Shown: positions 9,303 through 18,536, numbered from the stretch's first letter. The stretch is DNA of 40,930 bases from Lishizhenia sp. (GCA_007117355.1 SKGS01000031.1:88542-129471); one strand, 5' to 3'. Translations and numbers: made by a program. The notes: generated from the sequence alone by a model not told the origin.

Positions 9303-10187
9303 TTACTTCGGCACGATAGGTTTTCCAACTGTTTTGGCATACACAGCGGTGAAAGTTGCTCCAAGGAAAATAATTTGAGAAGTATAAAAGATCCACGTTA
9401 AAATAGCTAGGAGCACTCCAGCAATCCCACTATTTGCAGCGAAAAAATAGTTGCTTAAATAATAATTTACAAGCAGTTGACCTAGGTAAAGTAAAATAGC
9501 TGTAAATAAACTTCCCCCCAATGCTAACTTCCATTTTACATAACCGTCGTGAAGAAATTTAAAAATCATGGCAAAAAGTAGAAAATTGACTAAAATACTT
9601 GATAAATGTTCTATTAAGAAAAGATAAAGGTTTCTCAAATTATTGTCTGGAAATAACTCACTGCTAATGGTCATGAGTACAGTTTGCCCAAAATAAACTA
9701 AAATAATGATGAGTCCAAATAGCGCAAGCATACCAAAAGAAATAAGTCTAGCTAATAAGTTTTCTAACACCACATTATAATGATGTATTGGTTCTATTCC
9801 GAAAAAAGAATTTAGACTGTTCCTTAGTGAGTTGAACATCGCAGTGGATGTAAAAATCAGCACAACAACACCGACTACGCGCATTATGAAACTACCACCT
9901 GAGCCTATTTCCCATTGATACATGAGATTGGTGAACATAGTAACGTCTTCTATGCCCATGTTTGTCTCCATAGCGTGACCAACAATTTCGACAACTCTGT
10001 CTTGTCCTACAATAATTCCAAATGAAGTAATAGCCAAATAAATAATAGGAACGAGTGCAAAAATGGCGTAATATGCCAAAGCCGCACCATGAGTAAAACT
10101 ATCTCCTTTAAAAAATCGCTTAAAGCTTTCCTTAATAAGCTTTGCTATCTCTGTCCAAGTGAGTCTTCTTATTTGTTTATTTGGCAT
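9303..10187 (-). CDS. YihY/BrkB family inner-membrane protein
   Basis: A 294-residue integral membrane protein. After a basic N-terminus it carries the typical family segment FTHGAALAYYAIFALVPIIY, then about six hydrophobic helices and a short polar tail. The family is widespread and was once mislabelled as ribonuclease BN; its biochemical role is not settled. The ATG overlaps the end of the upstream ABC ATPase gene by 11 nt, so the two are probably translated together. Whether the BrkB protein is a partner of that ATPase is not shown by sequence. Confidence 0.88.
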   Translation of the reverse strand: MPNKQIRRLTWTEIAKLIKESFKRFFKGDSFTHGAALAYYAIFALVPIIYLAITSFGIIVGQDRVVEIVGHAMETNMGIEDVTMFTNLMYQWEIGSGGSFIMRVVGVVVLIFTSTAMFNSLRNSLNSFFGIEPIHHYNVVLENLLARLISFGMLALFGLIIILVYFGQTVLMTISSELFPDNNLRNLYLFLIEHLSSILVNFLLFAMIFKFLHDGYVKWKLALGGSLFTAILLYLGQLLVNYYLSNYFFAANSGIAGVLLAILTWIFYTSQIIFLGATFTAVYAKTVGKPIVPK

Positions 10188-11100
10188 AAATCACTGTCGT
10201 TCTTTCTAAATTTTCCTTCGAATATAATACAATTTGTTCATCTTCATCTGTGATAAAATAAAATGCATTGTAAAAGCCTCTGAATTCGGAGTACTTAAAA
10301 TGAATATTTATTTTCTTGTCGAAATTATTTTCTAGCGAAAATTCAGTAGGTCGAAATATCAATTCCTTACCATAAAAATTTATCACATTTAATTCACCAA
10401 AAAATGCTCCTTCAAATTTATTTTTGGAATTAAAATATGCTTCTTTTGGAGTGTATTCAGAACTTATTTTTCCTTTGTTCAGAAAGAAAATTTTATTTGA
10501 CCAGCTCAGGGCTTCCTCTCCTTGATGCGTAACTAAAACAACGGAAATCTCCTGTTTCAAAGCTAGTTTCTTTAGAAAAGTTCCAATGCTATTACGCAGG
10601 TGAATGTCCAAATGAGAAAAAGGTTCGTCGAGTAATAATACTTTTGGTTCAAATGCTAATGTACAAGCTAATGTCAATCGTTGTTTTTCTCCGCCTGACA
10701 AATACCTCGCTTGCGTGTTTGAGAGTTCATTAAGCTTAACTAAGTTTAATAGTTCTTGGCAGAAAAGTTCTTTGTCTTCTTTAGTTAAATGCAATAAGTT
10801 TCTTGCAATGTTTTCTTTAACAGTGAAATAGTTATCTTCATTAAACTCTTGACTGGCATAACCAATTTCATCATTTCCTGGAATTAATTGATTTTTATAA
10901 TGCTGTTTTTTTCCTAAAAGAAAAACTTCTCCTTTTGAAGGGATTAGCTTGCCCGCTAAAATTTTGAGCATTGAAGATTTTCCGGCGCCACTTGGGCCAA
11001 CAATACTAATTATTTCCCCACTATTCAATGAGAAATCTATATCAGATAATATGTGTTTATCATCTATAGAATGGGAACAGCTTTTCAGTTCTAGCAACAT
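10177..11100 (-). CDS. ABC transporter ATP-binding protein with TOBE-like tail, no permease nearby
   Basis: A 307-residue single ABC domain with complete motifs: Walker A GPSGAGKS (35-42), signature LSGGE (134-138), Walker B LLLDEP with D158/E159, and the H-loop H192 (VTHQ). Residues about 235-305 form an extra domain containing LIFRPTEFSLE, which resembles the TOBE region of iron(III), sulfate or polyamine importer ATPases. No permease or binding protein is adjacent; instead it overlaps a BrkB-type gene by 11 nt and an unknown gene upstream by 1 nt (TAATG). Substrate is unknown. Confidence 0.85.
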   Translation of the reverse strand: MLLELKSCSHSIDDKHILSDIDFSLNSGEIISIVGPSGAGKSSMLKILAGKLIPSKGEVFLLGKKQHYKNQLIPGNDEIGYASQEFNEDNYFTVKENIARNLLHLTKEDKELFCQELLNLVKLNELSNTQARYLSGGEKQRLTLACTLAFEPKVLLLDEPFSHLDIHLRNSIGTFLKKLALKQEISVVLVTHQGEEALSWSNKIFFLNKGKISSEYTPKEAYFNSKNKFEGAFFGELNVINFYGKELIFRPTEFSLENNFDKKINIHFKYSEFRGFYNAFYFITDEDEQIVLYSKENLERTTVIYAK

Positions 11101-11537
11101 TAATTTTCTTCAATGATTAATGATTTTGGAAATGATGAAACCCCGATGTAAATGCCAGGGACAGGATTGGATAATGGTTCGTTTTCAGCCATAGTCACTG
11201 TAAGAGAAATAGTGTTATCATCTGTAATTATTTCGTAACTATCAATTATTGATTCAGAACATCCGAGCCAAGTTGACTCGCCATTTTGTCCGATACATTC
11301 GAATAAAAGCATATTTGGAACTTTTTCGTTGAACTTTTTACCGTCCGGAAATTGCCCCATTAAAAAATAATCCGCTTCACGATGTGTTTTTATTTCTAGG
11401 ATTTCATTTGTCAAAGCTAATTCATCCTCCCAATCGTAATAACGATTATTTTCCGAAGGTTTTCCATCGTAATTCGATTCAGCAAACTCTGGCGAGAAAT
11501 CATAATTCAATAAATAAAATGTTGCTTTTAATTTCAT
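11100..11537 (-). CDS. Conserved-looking hypothetical protein, soluble
   Basis: A 145-residue acidic protein without signal peptide or membrane segment. It alternates likely beta strands (MKLKATFYLLNYDF, ADYFLMGQF, NMLLFECIG, TISLTVTMAE), suggesting a small beta-rich domain. I do not recognise the family. Its stop codon overlaps the ATG of the ABC ATPase by one nucleotide, so it is the first gene of a tight three-gene minus-strand unit with the ATPase and BrkB protein. The ATG at 11537 is preceded at 11552-11561 by a 10-bp motif that recurs before neighbouring genes. Confidence 0.7.
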   Translation of the reverse strand: MKLKATFYLLNYDFSPEFAESNYDGKPSENNRYYDWEDELALTNEILEIKTHREADYFLMGQFPDGKKFNEKVPNMLLFECIGQNGESTWLGCSESIIDSYEIITDDNTISLTVTMAENEPLSNPVPGIYIGVSSFPKSLIIEEN

Positions 11538-11561
11538 CTTTTATTTTATTTTTCACGAAAT

Positions 11562-11872
11562 GTGTTTTTTAATATTTTTTAGTTTCTTCCTTTAAATTCT
11601 TAGCGAACGTAAGGGACGTGTTATAAATCGCTAAGGATTTCTCGTCTTAACGTCTAAAATCCCATTTAGCCTTCGATACTTCTCGACAAGCTCGAAGCAG
11701 CGCTTCTCGACAAGCTCGAAGCAGCGCTATTTTAACGCTTTACGTTGTTACGGTTAAAATCACTCGGTCCCCATTAACTCAATTACTCTAACATCTAACA
11801 TCTATAGTTGGTCATCGAGTTTATCGAGATGCTAACGTCTTACATCTAACGTCTTACATCTTAAAATCCTCC
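11562..11872. repeat. Intergenic repeat cluster (24-bp and 14-bp tandem duplications)
   Basis: No coding region is seen. An exact 24-bp unit is duplicated head to tail at 11680-11703 and 11704-11727; each copy contains TCTCGACAAGCTCGA, itself partly palindromic, with CTTCGA (11671-11676) just before. A 14-bp unit TAACGTCTTACATC is duplicated at 11833-11846 and 11847-11860, with degenerate relatives near 11647 and 11790. CTCGATAAACTCGAT can be read on the minus strand near 11815-11830. There are no spacer-repeat periodicities, so it is not a CRISPR. It looks like dispersed palindromic intergenic repeats. Confidence 0.75.
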
Positions 11873-13183
11873 TCAAACCAACTTCCCATACAAATCATAA
11901 TGGTCAGCACTTGTAATTATTACTTTAGAAAAATCACCAATTCTAACATAACCTTCCGATTTTTTCACTAACACTTCATTGTCAACTTCAGGAGAGTCAA
12001 ATTCCGTTCTTCCAATGAAATAATCCCCTTCAATCCGATCAAAAAGCACTTTAAACTCCTTGCCGATTTTTAATTGATTTAATTCATAAGAAATACCTGA
12101 CTGTAATTCCATTATTGCATCAGCTCTTTCACGTTTTAATTTATCTGGAACATTGTCTTCAAAATTATAAGCATGTGTATTTTCTTCATGTGAATAAGTA
12201 AAGATTCCCAAGCGATCAAACCTTGTTTTTTCAACCCAGTCATACATTTCTTGAAAATCCGCTTCTGTTTCTCCAGGATAGCCAGCAATCAATGTTGTTC
12301 GCAAAGCAATATCGGGAACTTTATTTCGTATTTCTTGAATTAATGCTTCTGTTTTTTCCCTTGTTGTTCCTCTTCGCATTGCTTTTAACATTTTTGTTGA
12401 ACCATGCTGCAAAGGCATATCAAGGTAGTTACATACATTTGATTTATTATTCATTACATCTAGCACATCCATTGGAAATCCAGTTGGAAAAGCGTAATGT
12501 AAACGAATCCATTCTATTCCTTCCACATCGGATAACCGATCTACTAATTCAGCTAAGTTTCTTTTTTTGTACAAATCAAGTCCGTAATAAGTCAAATCTT
12601 GTGCAATAAGCATTAGTTCTTTAACACCCTTAGCTGCCAATGACTTAGCTTGTAATACTAAATCTTCTATAGGCGTGGAAACATGGCCACCTCTCATTAA
12701 CGGAATAGCGCAAAAAGAACAAGGTCTGTCACAACCTTCAGCAATTTTAAAATAAGCATAGTGAGAAGGAGTGGTTAATAATCGCTCACCAACTAATTCA
12801 TGTTTATAATCCGCTTTTAAAGTTTTTAGCAAGCGAGGTAAGTCTCTCGTACCAAAATAAGCGTCAACTTCTGGGATTTCTACTTCTAATTCGCTTTTAT
12901 ATCGTTCTGATAGACAACCTGTAACATATACTTTATCTACTTGCCCCTCCTTTTTTGCATCAGCATAGCGCAAGATAGTATCAATAGATTCTTGCTTTGC
13001 GTTGTCAATAAAACCGCAAGTATTTATGATAACAATTTCGGAGTCATCAGTTTTTGCTTCGTGTTCCACCTCAAATTTATTGGCTTTCAATTGCGCCATC
13101 ATAACTTCAGAGTCAAATAGGTTTTTTGAGCAACCTAATGTAACGACATTTACTTTGTTTTTTTTGAGTGTTTTGGTTTTCAT
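11873..13183 (-). CDS. rimO: Ribosomal protein S12 methylthiotransferase
   Basis: A 436-residue radical-SAM methylthiotransferase that adds a methylthio group to the conserved aspartate of ribosomal protein S12. The N-terminal UPF0004 domain has its three cluster cysteines (C18, C56, C90). The radical SAM domain has C151, C155 and C158 in EGCDRPCSFCAIP. The C-terminal about 65 residues form a TRAM domain. The opening VNVVTLGCSKNLFDSE and the length separate RimO from MiaB. A perfect hairpin (13205-13231) lies between the helicase stop and this ATG, so the two genes may be transcribed together with a structured junction. Confidence 0.95.
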   Translation of the reverse strand: MKTKTLKKNKVNVVTLGCSKNLFDSEVMMAQLKANKFEVEHEAKTDDSEIVIINTCGFIDNAKQESIDTILRYADAKKEGQVDKVYVTGCLSERYKSELEVEIPEVDAYFGTRDLPRLLKTLKADYKHELVGERLLTTPSHYAYFKIAEGCDRPCSFCAIPLMRGGHVSTPIEDLVLQAKSLAAKGVKELMLIAQDLTYYGLDLYKKRNLAELVDRLSDVEGIEWIRLHYAFPTGFPMDVLDVMNNKSNVCNYLDMPLQHGSTKMLKAMRRGTTREKTEALIQEIRNKVPDIALRTTLIAGYPGETEADFQEMYDWVEKTRFDRLGIFTYSHEENTHAYNFEDNVPDKLKRERADAIMELQSGISYELNQLKIGKEFKVLFDRIEGDYFIGRTEFDSPEVDNEVLVKKSEGYVRIGDFSKVIITSADHYDLYGKLV

Positions 13184-13204
13184 TCTAATAACTATTTCTT
13201 TGTA

Positions 13205-13231
13205 TTCACGAAATAAATTTGATTTCGTGAA
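13205..13231 (-). repeat. Perfect 10-bp hairpin in the rimO leader
   Basis: TTCACGAAAT (13205-13214) and ATTTCGTGAA (13222-13231) pair perfectly around a 7-nt loop, between the helicase stop codon and the rimO ATG. Read in the direction of these genes there is no T run after it, so it is not a classic terminator. It may be an RNA structure or a protein site. Confidence 0.7.
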
Positions 13232-13235
13232 AAAA

Positions 13236-14462
13236 TCATTTATTCTTCTTCTTGGATTTCCATAAATCCTCTTGTGCCATTAACTTTTGCCAATCATAAT
13301 TTTGAGATTCGGATTCTTCAACAATTGCCTCATAGTCATCTTTAGAAATTCCGTATTCGGCAATTTTGTAACCAACAAACTCTTCAATGGCAAGTAAGTA
13401 GTTTTTTTCTTCTTTGCTACAAAAAGAAATAGCCCATCCTTTGTCTTTTCCTCTACCTGTTCGTCCAATACGATGCACATAATTTTCAGCGACATCTGGC
13501 AAGTCATAATTTACAACTGCCTCAACACCTTGAATATCAATTCCACGAGCTGCAACATCCGTTGTGACTAATAATTTATTTTCGCCATTCCTGAAACGGG
13601 TTAGAATAGAAAAGCGCTTTTTTTGGTCAACATCACCATGTAAAGCTTCAGCTTGAATACCCACTCGTTCCATAGCTTTTACAACACGTTCAGCGCGAAC
13701 TTTTGTCCTAACAAAAGCAATGATTTTTTTGTTTTCATTTTCCTTTACAAGGTTTTCAAGAAAAAATCGTTTATCATCCATCTCAACATAAGAAACGGAA
13801 TGAGCTATATTTTTTGCAACTGGATTTTTAGGAGAAATTTGAATTCTTATCGCATTTCTAACCAGGTCGTAAGCGATTTTTTTAATGTCCTTGTCAATGG
13901 TTGCAGAGAAAAATAACGTTTGGCGCTTTTGAGGAATATGTTTCATCAAATCACGAATATCCTTAATGAAACCTAAGTCGAGCATGTGATCAGCCTCATC
14001 CAAAACGAGTGTGCGAATTTCACTTACCACCAAATGTCCCTGTGATATTAAATCAAACATTCTGCCAGGAGTGGCAATTACAATATCCACTTTTCCTCTA
14101 AGTTGTTCGATTTGGTAATCTTGTTCAACTCCTCCTAAAATTGCCATAGGTCGAACTTTCGTGTGTTTACCAATTTCTTTAAAAACACCTTCAATTTGTT
14201 TAGCAAGTTCCCTTGTTGGAACCATTACCAAAGCAGAGATACCATTTGACTTATATTTATGTTTCGACTTGGCAATTTTATCTATAATAGGAATAACAAA
14301 ACTTGCTGTTTTACCTGTTCCTGTTTGTGCAATTGCTAAAACATCTTCTCCATCTAAAATGGACTGTATAGCTTTGAATTGAATATCCGTTGGTTTATTC
14401 CAGCCTAACTCAGAGATAGCTTTTTTTATTTCGGGAACAATTGGATAATCCGTAAACTTCAT
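13236..14462 (-). CDS. DEAD-box RNA helicase, RhlE-like
   Basis: A 408-residue ATP-dependent RNA helicase with all core motifs: Q motif (PTDIQ, 24-28), motif I AQTGTGKT (45-52), PTRELA, TPGR, DEAD (155-158), SAT (in FFSATID), ARGID and HRIGRTGR near residue 330. It has only a short basic tail, as in RhlE-like helicases of ribosome assembly or RNA turnover. A TAACTTTG box (14492-14485) lies 22 nt before the ATG. The rimO gene follows 52 nt downstream. Confidence 0.95.
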   Translation of the reverse strand: MKFTDYPIVPEIKKAISELGWNKPTDIQFKAIQSILDGEDVLAIAQTGTGKTASFVIPIIDKIAKSKHKYKSNGISALVMVPTRELAKQIEGVFKEIGKHTKVRPMAILGGVEQDYQIEQLRGKVDIVIATPGRMFDLISQGHLVVSEIRTLVLDEADHMLDLGFIKDIRDLMKHIPQKRQTLFFSATIDKDIKKIAYDLVRNAIRIQISPKNPVAKNIAHSVSYVEMDDKRFFLENLVKENENKKIIAFVRTKVRAERVVKAMERVGIQAEALHGDVDQKKRFSILTRFRNGENKLLVTTDVAARGIDIQGVEAVVNYDLPDVAENYVHRIGRTGRGKDKGWAISFCSKEEKNYLLAIEEFVGYKIAEYGISKDDYEAIVEESESQNYDWQKLMAQEDLWKSKKKNK

Positions 14463-14484
14463 AATAATTCTAAATAATAAACCG

Positions 14485-14492
14485 CAAAGTTA
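14485..14492 (-). promoter_or_regulatory. -7 promoter box of the helicase gene
   Basis: TAACTTTG fits TAnnTTTG and ends 22 nt before the ATG at 14462. No clear TTG at -33. Confidence 0.5.
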
Positions 14493-14533
14493 CATTATTT
14501 TATATGGTTTATTGGTATTGTACGAAATTTAGG

Positions 14534-15760
14534 CTACCTCTTATTATGTTGTATAATATGTTGAGCGATAGCTTCACCAATCTTACATGCTGCATTTTGA
14601 GAACCATTAAGCAAAAAATCTCCTGCTTCAAACACGATAGTTTCTTTTGGAAACATCATACTGTTTTTCAAAGTGGATAATTTTGGGAGCGAAAAAGGGA
14701 TGTTATAAGCACTTAAAAAATGAACGTTATTTATTCCAAAATCAGAAGAGAGTTCGTCTTTCAAACGTTCGATAAATTTTTCTTTATTATCATCGTAACT
14801 GCATTCTAAAACGGTAACAGAAATTAATTCTTTGCCCTCTTTATCTTTGGGCTTAGAAATAGAACTTGGGTAGAAAATATTATTGATTAACTTATTTTGG
14901 TTTGCATTCAAACCAATTCGAGGTGTTGAAATAATTCGTGGTGAATCATGCTCAAAATAGATACAAGTGCAGCCAGTCCAGATTGTATTATCATTTCGAA
15001 CTCCATAGTTTGGAATAGTATTTATGATGTAGTCAAAATTGAAAGTATCACCGGTTTTGGAACGTAAAGATTGCCCCTCTATTTGGTCGATTTCACAGGA
15101 GAAGTGAAAGTCCACATTTGATAGATCTTTTACCATGGTTTCAGCCACGAAACCAATCCCTTTACTAGGAATTGCCGCTTTTCCTGTGGCAAACATTTTA
15201 AATACGAAAAGTAACATACGAGAGGAGGTTATTAATTCTCGTTCTAGAAAAATCCCACCAAAAAATGGTTTGAAGAAGCGTTCGATAATTTTTTCTGAAA
15301 AGCCAAATCTTTGCAAAAATTTCAAAGAACTAATATTTTCTTTCACAAACAAATCATCAATACTTCGTTTATCAACAAATCGTTTAAGTTTTGCAATTAG
15401 AATTTTGTCCTTTACACTTCCTACATCGGAAAAAACTGTTTCCCAAAAGATATTTTTAGTGCGAAAAGGATCTCCAACATTTGTAGTTTTTCCATCGCGG
15501 AAAATTATTGCCGCTGCATCTAGCTCAACCAAATCTAGTGAATCTAATGTAATGTGCTTTTGCAAATAAGGGTATGAAGTTAACAAAACTTGAAAACCAA
15601 CATCTAAGATCCATCCGTTCACAACTTCGGAGCGCATTCTGCCACCAGGAACATCAAATTTCTCAAAAACGGATACATTGAATCCTTTTTCAGAAAGTAT
15701 TTTGGCAGCTGTTAAGCCTGTTAATCCTGCACCAACAATTCCGATTGATTTACTTTTCAT
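14534..15760 (-). CDS. FAD-dependent oxidoreductase (amine oxidase/phytoene desaturase-like)
   Basis: From the ATG at 15760 this is a 408-residue flavoprotein. It begins with the dinucleotide-binding fold: GAGLTG (10-15), acidic E33 ending strand 2, then GGRMRS (39-44), the pattern of amine oxidase, protoporphyrinogen oxidase and carotenoid desaturase relatives. The C-terminal FEAGDFLLNGSQNAACKIGE segment contacts FAD in this group. Substrate is unknown and no carotenoid genes are nearby. A TTG 20 codons upstream would add a tail before the Rossmann strand, so I prefer the ATG. The gene is divergent from the VWA/AAA+ unit. Confidence 0.87.
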   Translation of the reverse strand: MKSKSIGIVGAGLTGLTAAKILSEKGFNVSVFEKFDVPGGRMRSEVVNGWILDVGFQVLLTSYPYLQKHITLDSLDLVELDAAAIIFRDGKTTNVGDPFRTKNIFWETVFSDVGSVKDKILIAKLKRFVDKRSIDDLFVKENISSLKFLQRFGFSEKIIERFFKPFFGGIFLERELITSSRMLLFVFKMFATGKAAIPSKGIGFVAETMVKDLSNVDFHFSCEIDQIEGQSLRSKTGDTFNFDYIINTIPNYGVRNDNTIWTGCTCIYFEHDSPRIISTPRIGLNANQNKLINNIFYPSSISKPKDKEGKELISVTVLECSYDDNKEKFIERLKDELSSDFGINNVHFLSAYNIPFSLPKLSTLKNSMMFPKETIVFEAGDFLLNGSQNAACKIGEAIAQHIIQHNKR

Positions 15761-15939
15761 TTGGTTTAAGTTTTTCGTGAAAAGAACAGCTATTTTGTCA
15801 GAATGTTTACTTAATTTCAAATTATTCTATTAACGTAAATAGCAGATTTATTTTGGAATCAAATTCAATTTCGTGCAAACCATATTGAAAGAAAATTGTT
15901 AAATTAATAGTTTAGTACTAGAATAAATACGTTTATTAA

Positions 15940-17070
15940 ATGTCAAACCTTGGTAAAAAAATAAAAAAGTCTGGTTTTACTTTTACGAAATATGAGGAAG
16001 AGGAGCGATCTGATTTTGAACGCTTGTTAGAAATTTTTCAGGAGCTCATCGTATATACTTCAGGCGATGTAGATGAAACGTTGGACTGGATGGAGCAACT
16101 CGACCAAGAATATAAACTTTTCACACCTGAATATACCATGGAAGATTTCGTGGAAGACTTGAAAAAACATGGCTTCATTAAAGACGATAAAGATAAACCC
16201 AAAGGCAAAGGGCTTTCCATAACGGCAAAAACTGAGCAGGTAATCCGACAACGTGCATTAGACCAGATTTTTGGAGATTTACGCAAATCAGGTCGGGGAG
16301 ACCACAAAACGAAACACACAGGTTTCGGAATGGATAAAACGGGGGAAATGAGAAGTTATTCCTTCGGTGATAGTATTGATCAAATCGCGGTGACAGAAAG
16401 TGTAAAAAATGCGTTTGCCAATAATGGTATTTCGGACTTTCGACTGACGGAAAAAGATTTGGTCGTGCACGATACGCATCATGCTGCACAAATGAGTACA
16501 GTCTTGATGATTGACATCAGTCACAGTATGATATTGTATGGAGAAGACCGAATTACTCCAGCTAAAAAAGTGGCTATGGCATTGGCTGAGTTGATTCGTA
16601 CCCGCTACCCAAAAGACAGCATAGATATCATCGTTTTTGGAAATGACGCTTGGCCGATTCAGTTGAAAGAATTACCGTATTTACAAGTGGGACCTTACCA
16701 CACGAACACAGTTGCAGGATTGAATCTAGCACTTGATATTCTTCGTCGAAAAAAACAAGCGAATCGACAAATTTTTATGATAACCGATGGAAAACCAAGT
16801 TGCCTCAACCTTCCCAATGGTGAGTATTATAAAAATAGTAACGGACTTGATCCACATATTGTCGATAAATGCCTAAACAAAGCCAAAGAAGCTAGAAAAT
16901 TAGGGATTCCCATCACGACATTTATGATAGCGCAAGACCCGTATCTACAAACTTTTGTAGAGAAATTTACCGAGGCGAATCAAGGAAAAGCCTTTTACAC
17001 AGGATTGAAAGGCTTAGGTCAAATGATTTTTGAAGATTACGAAAAAAATAAAAAACGAAACATTCGATAA
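15940..17070 (+). CDS. VWA domain protein partnered with a ChlI-like AAA+ ATPase
   Basis: A 376-residue soluble protein. The N-terminal about 180 residues are charged and helical, with a KDDKDKPKGKG hinge near residue 85. The C-terminal half is a von Willebrand A domain whose metal site is visible as DISHS (192-196), with a distal aspartate at D283 (ITDGK). VWA proteins encoded beside MoxR/ChlI-type ATPases usually act as adaptors delivering ATP-driven remodelling to a target, as in CbbQ/CbbO or RavA/ViaA. Here the ATPase gene starts 2 nt after this stop. The target is unknown. Confidence 0.85.
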   Translation: MSNLGKKIKKSGFTFTKYEEEERSDFERLLEIFQELIVYTSGDVDETLDWMEQLDQEYKLFTPEYTMEDFVEDLKKHGFIKDDKDKPKGKGLSITAKTEQVIRQRALDQIFGDLRKSGRGDHKTKHTGFGMDKTGEMRSYSFGDSIDQIAVTESVKNAFANNGISDFRLTEKDLVVHDTHHAAQMSTVLMIDISHSMILYGEDRITPAKKVAMALAELIRTRYPKDSIDIIVFGNDAWPIQLKELPYLQVGPYHTNTVAGLNLALDILRRKKQANRQIFMITDGKPSCLNLPNGEYYKNSNGLDPHIVDKCLNKAKEARKLGIPITTFMIAQDPYLQTFVEKFTEANQGKAFYTGLKGLGQMIFEDYEKNKKRNIR

Positions 17071-17072
17071 CG

Positions 17073-18536
17073 ATGGATTATACAACAATAAAAATACTAG
17101 GAGAGCTTAAAGAATCAGGATATGTTTCTCGCTCCATCAAAGATGAATTGCGTGATAATTTGCGTGACAAACTAAAAAATAATGCACCAATTTTTGAAGG
17201 CATTATTGGATATGAAGATACGGTTATTCCACAACTTATCACTTCAATTTTGGCAAAACACAACATTAATTTGTTGGGATTAAGAGGCCAAGCAAAAACA
17301 CGAATTGCGCGTTCTATGGTTGCGTTATTGGATGAGTACATCCCATACATTGAAGGTTCTTCCATTAACGATGATCCGTTTTGTCCCATTTCGCATTTTG
17401 GAAAAACAACACTGGCAGAAAAGGGAGATGCGACACCCATTGCTTGGCTGCACCGAAATGAGCGTTTTTTCGAAAAATTAGCAACGCCAGATGTAACAGT
17501 AGCAGACCTTATAGGAGATATTGACCCGATAAAAGCAGCTACTCAGAAATTGACTTACGATGATGAACGTGTCATCCACTACGGCATGATACCTAGAGCA
17601 AACCGCTGTATTTTTGTCATCAATGAAATTCCAGATTTACAAGCACGAATTCAAGTAGCCTTGTTTAACATTTTGCAGGAAGGTGATATTCAAATTCGTG
17701 GATTTAAAATGAGGCTTCCGTTGGATGTGAACTTTGTATTTACGGCAAACCCAGAAGACTATACAAACAGAGGAAGTATTGTTACTCCACTGAAAGATCG
17801 TATCGGTTCGCAGATTTTAACGCATTATCCGAAAAATGTAGCCATTGCCAAAAAAATCACTGAACAAGAAGTCATTGAGGAAGTAAATAATGAGGCGATT
17901 TTTGTATCAGATACGGCGAAAACGGTACTTGAGCAAATTGGTTTTGAAGCGAGAAATTCTCCCTACATTGATGGGAAGAGTGGTGTTTCAGCACGAATGA
18001 GTATTACCATGTATGAAACCTTAGTTTCAGCGGCTGAAATGCGTTTGCTAAAAAGCGGAGCGTCCATTACAAGTATCCGAATGACGGATTTCGAGTCCAT
18101 CTTACCAGCCATTACTGGAAAAGTAGAGTTGGTATATGAAGGAGAGCAACTTGGTGCAGAAAATGTAGCACATCAATTGATAGGAGCTGCCGTGAAAACT
18201 ACCTTTAATGAGTTGTTTCGTCCGCTTAAAAAATTAAAAAAGCAAGGCGTAAACGATGAATTCGACAAGGTAGTACTTTGGTTTTTAGAAGAAAATGATT
18301 TTGAGTTAACTCATCATTTAGACGATGAACGTTATCTGGAAGAGTTAAATAAAATAGTCCCTTTGAATGCCATTTTAGAACAGTATGTTCCAGATGCTCC
18401 TGAAAGTGAAAAGCCATTCTTGAAAGAATTAATTCTTTGGGGACTAGTGGAGTACAAACAACTTTCCAAACAAACTATTAATGAAGGCATTCGATTTAAT
18501 GACGAGCTACTAGGTTCTTTGTATGGAAACCAATAA
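17073..18536 (+). CDS. ChlI/MoxR-like AAA+ ATPase
   Basis: A 487-residue AAA+ protein related to the magnesium chelatase I subunit. Walker A is GLRGQAKT (69-76). The Walker B position reads CIFVINEIPDL, with Asn where Asp is usual but the catalytic Glu kept. The sensor region reads FVFTANPEDYTNRG, followed by the arginine-rich PLKDRIGSQI. The insert containing IQIRGFKMRLPLDVNF is typical of the ChlI clade. Chlorophyll synthesis is not implied: no other chelatase genes are near. It is packed between the VWA gene (2-nt gap) and a small gene (14-nt overlap), so the three products probably work as a complex. Confidence 0.88.
   Translation: MDYTTIKILGELKESGYVSRSIKDELRDNLRDKLKNNAPIFEGIIGYEDTVIPQLITSILAKHNINLLGLRGQAKTRIARSMVALLDEYIPYIEGSSINDDPFCPISHFGKTTLAEKGDATPIAWLHRNERFFEKLATPDVTVADLIGDIDPIKAATQKLTYDDERVIHYGMIPRANRCIFVINEIPDLQARIQVALFNILQEGDIQIRGFKMRLPLDVNFVFTANPEDYTNRGSIVTPLKDRIGSQILTHYPKNVAIAKKITEQEVIEEVNNEAIFVSDTAKTVLEQIGFEARNSPYIDGKSGVSARMSITMYETLVSAAEMRLLKSGASITSIRMTDFESILPAITGKVELVYEGEQLGAENVAHQLIGAAVKTTFNELFRPLKKLKKQGVNDEFDKVVLWFLEENDFELTHHLDDERYLEELNKIVPLNAILEQYVPDAPESEKPFLKELILWGLVEYKQLSKQTINEGIRFNDELLGSLYGNQ

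Noticed and set aside
11680-11860. Possible CRISPR array
   Set aside because: There are only two adjacent copies of each of two different units, with no spacers between them and no cas genes.
12223-12609. 128-codon open frame opposite rimO
   Set aside because: It is fully antisense to a gene with complete RimO motifs; its hydrophobic composition is what a mirrored frame of that gene would give.
15761-15820. TTG-initiated 20-residue extension of the FAD oxidoreductase
   Set aside because: The Rossmann strand begins five residues after the internal ATG, as usual for the family, and the extension shows no domain or targeting signal.
17073-18536. Reading the ChlI-like ATPase as part of chlorophyll or cobalamin metal chelation
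   Set aside because: No ChlH/CobN-type or pathway gene is nearby, and ChlI-like AAA+ proteins paired with VWA proteins are common outside those pathways.
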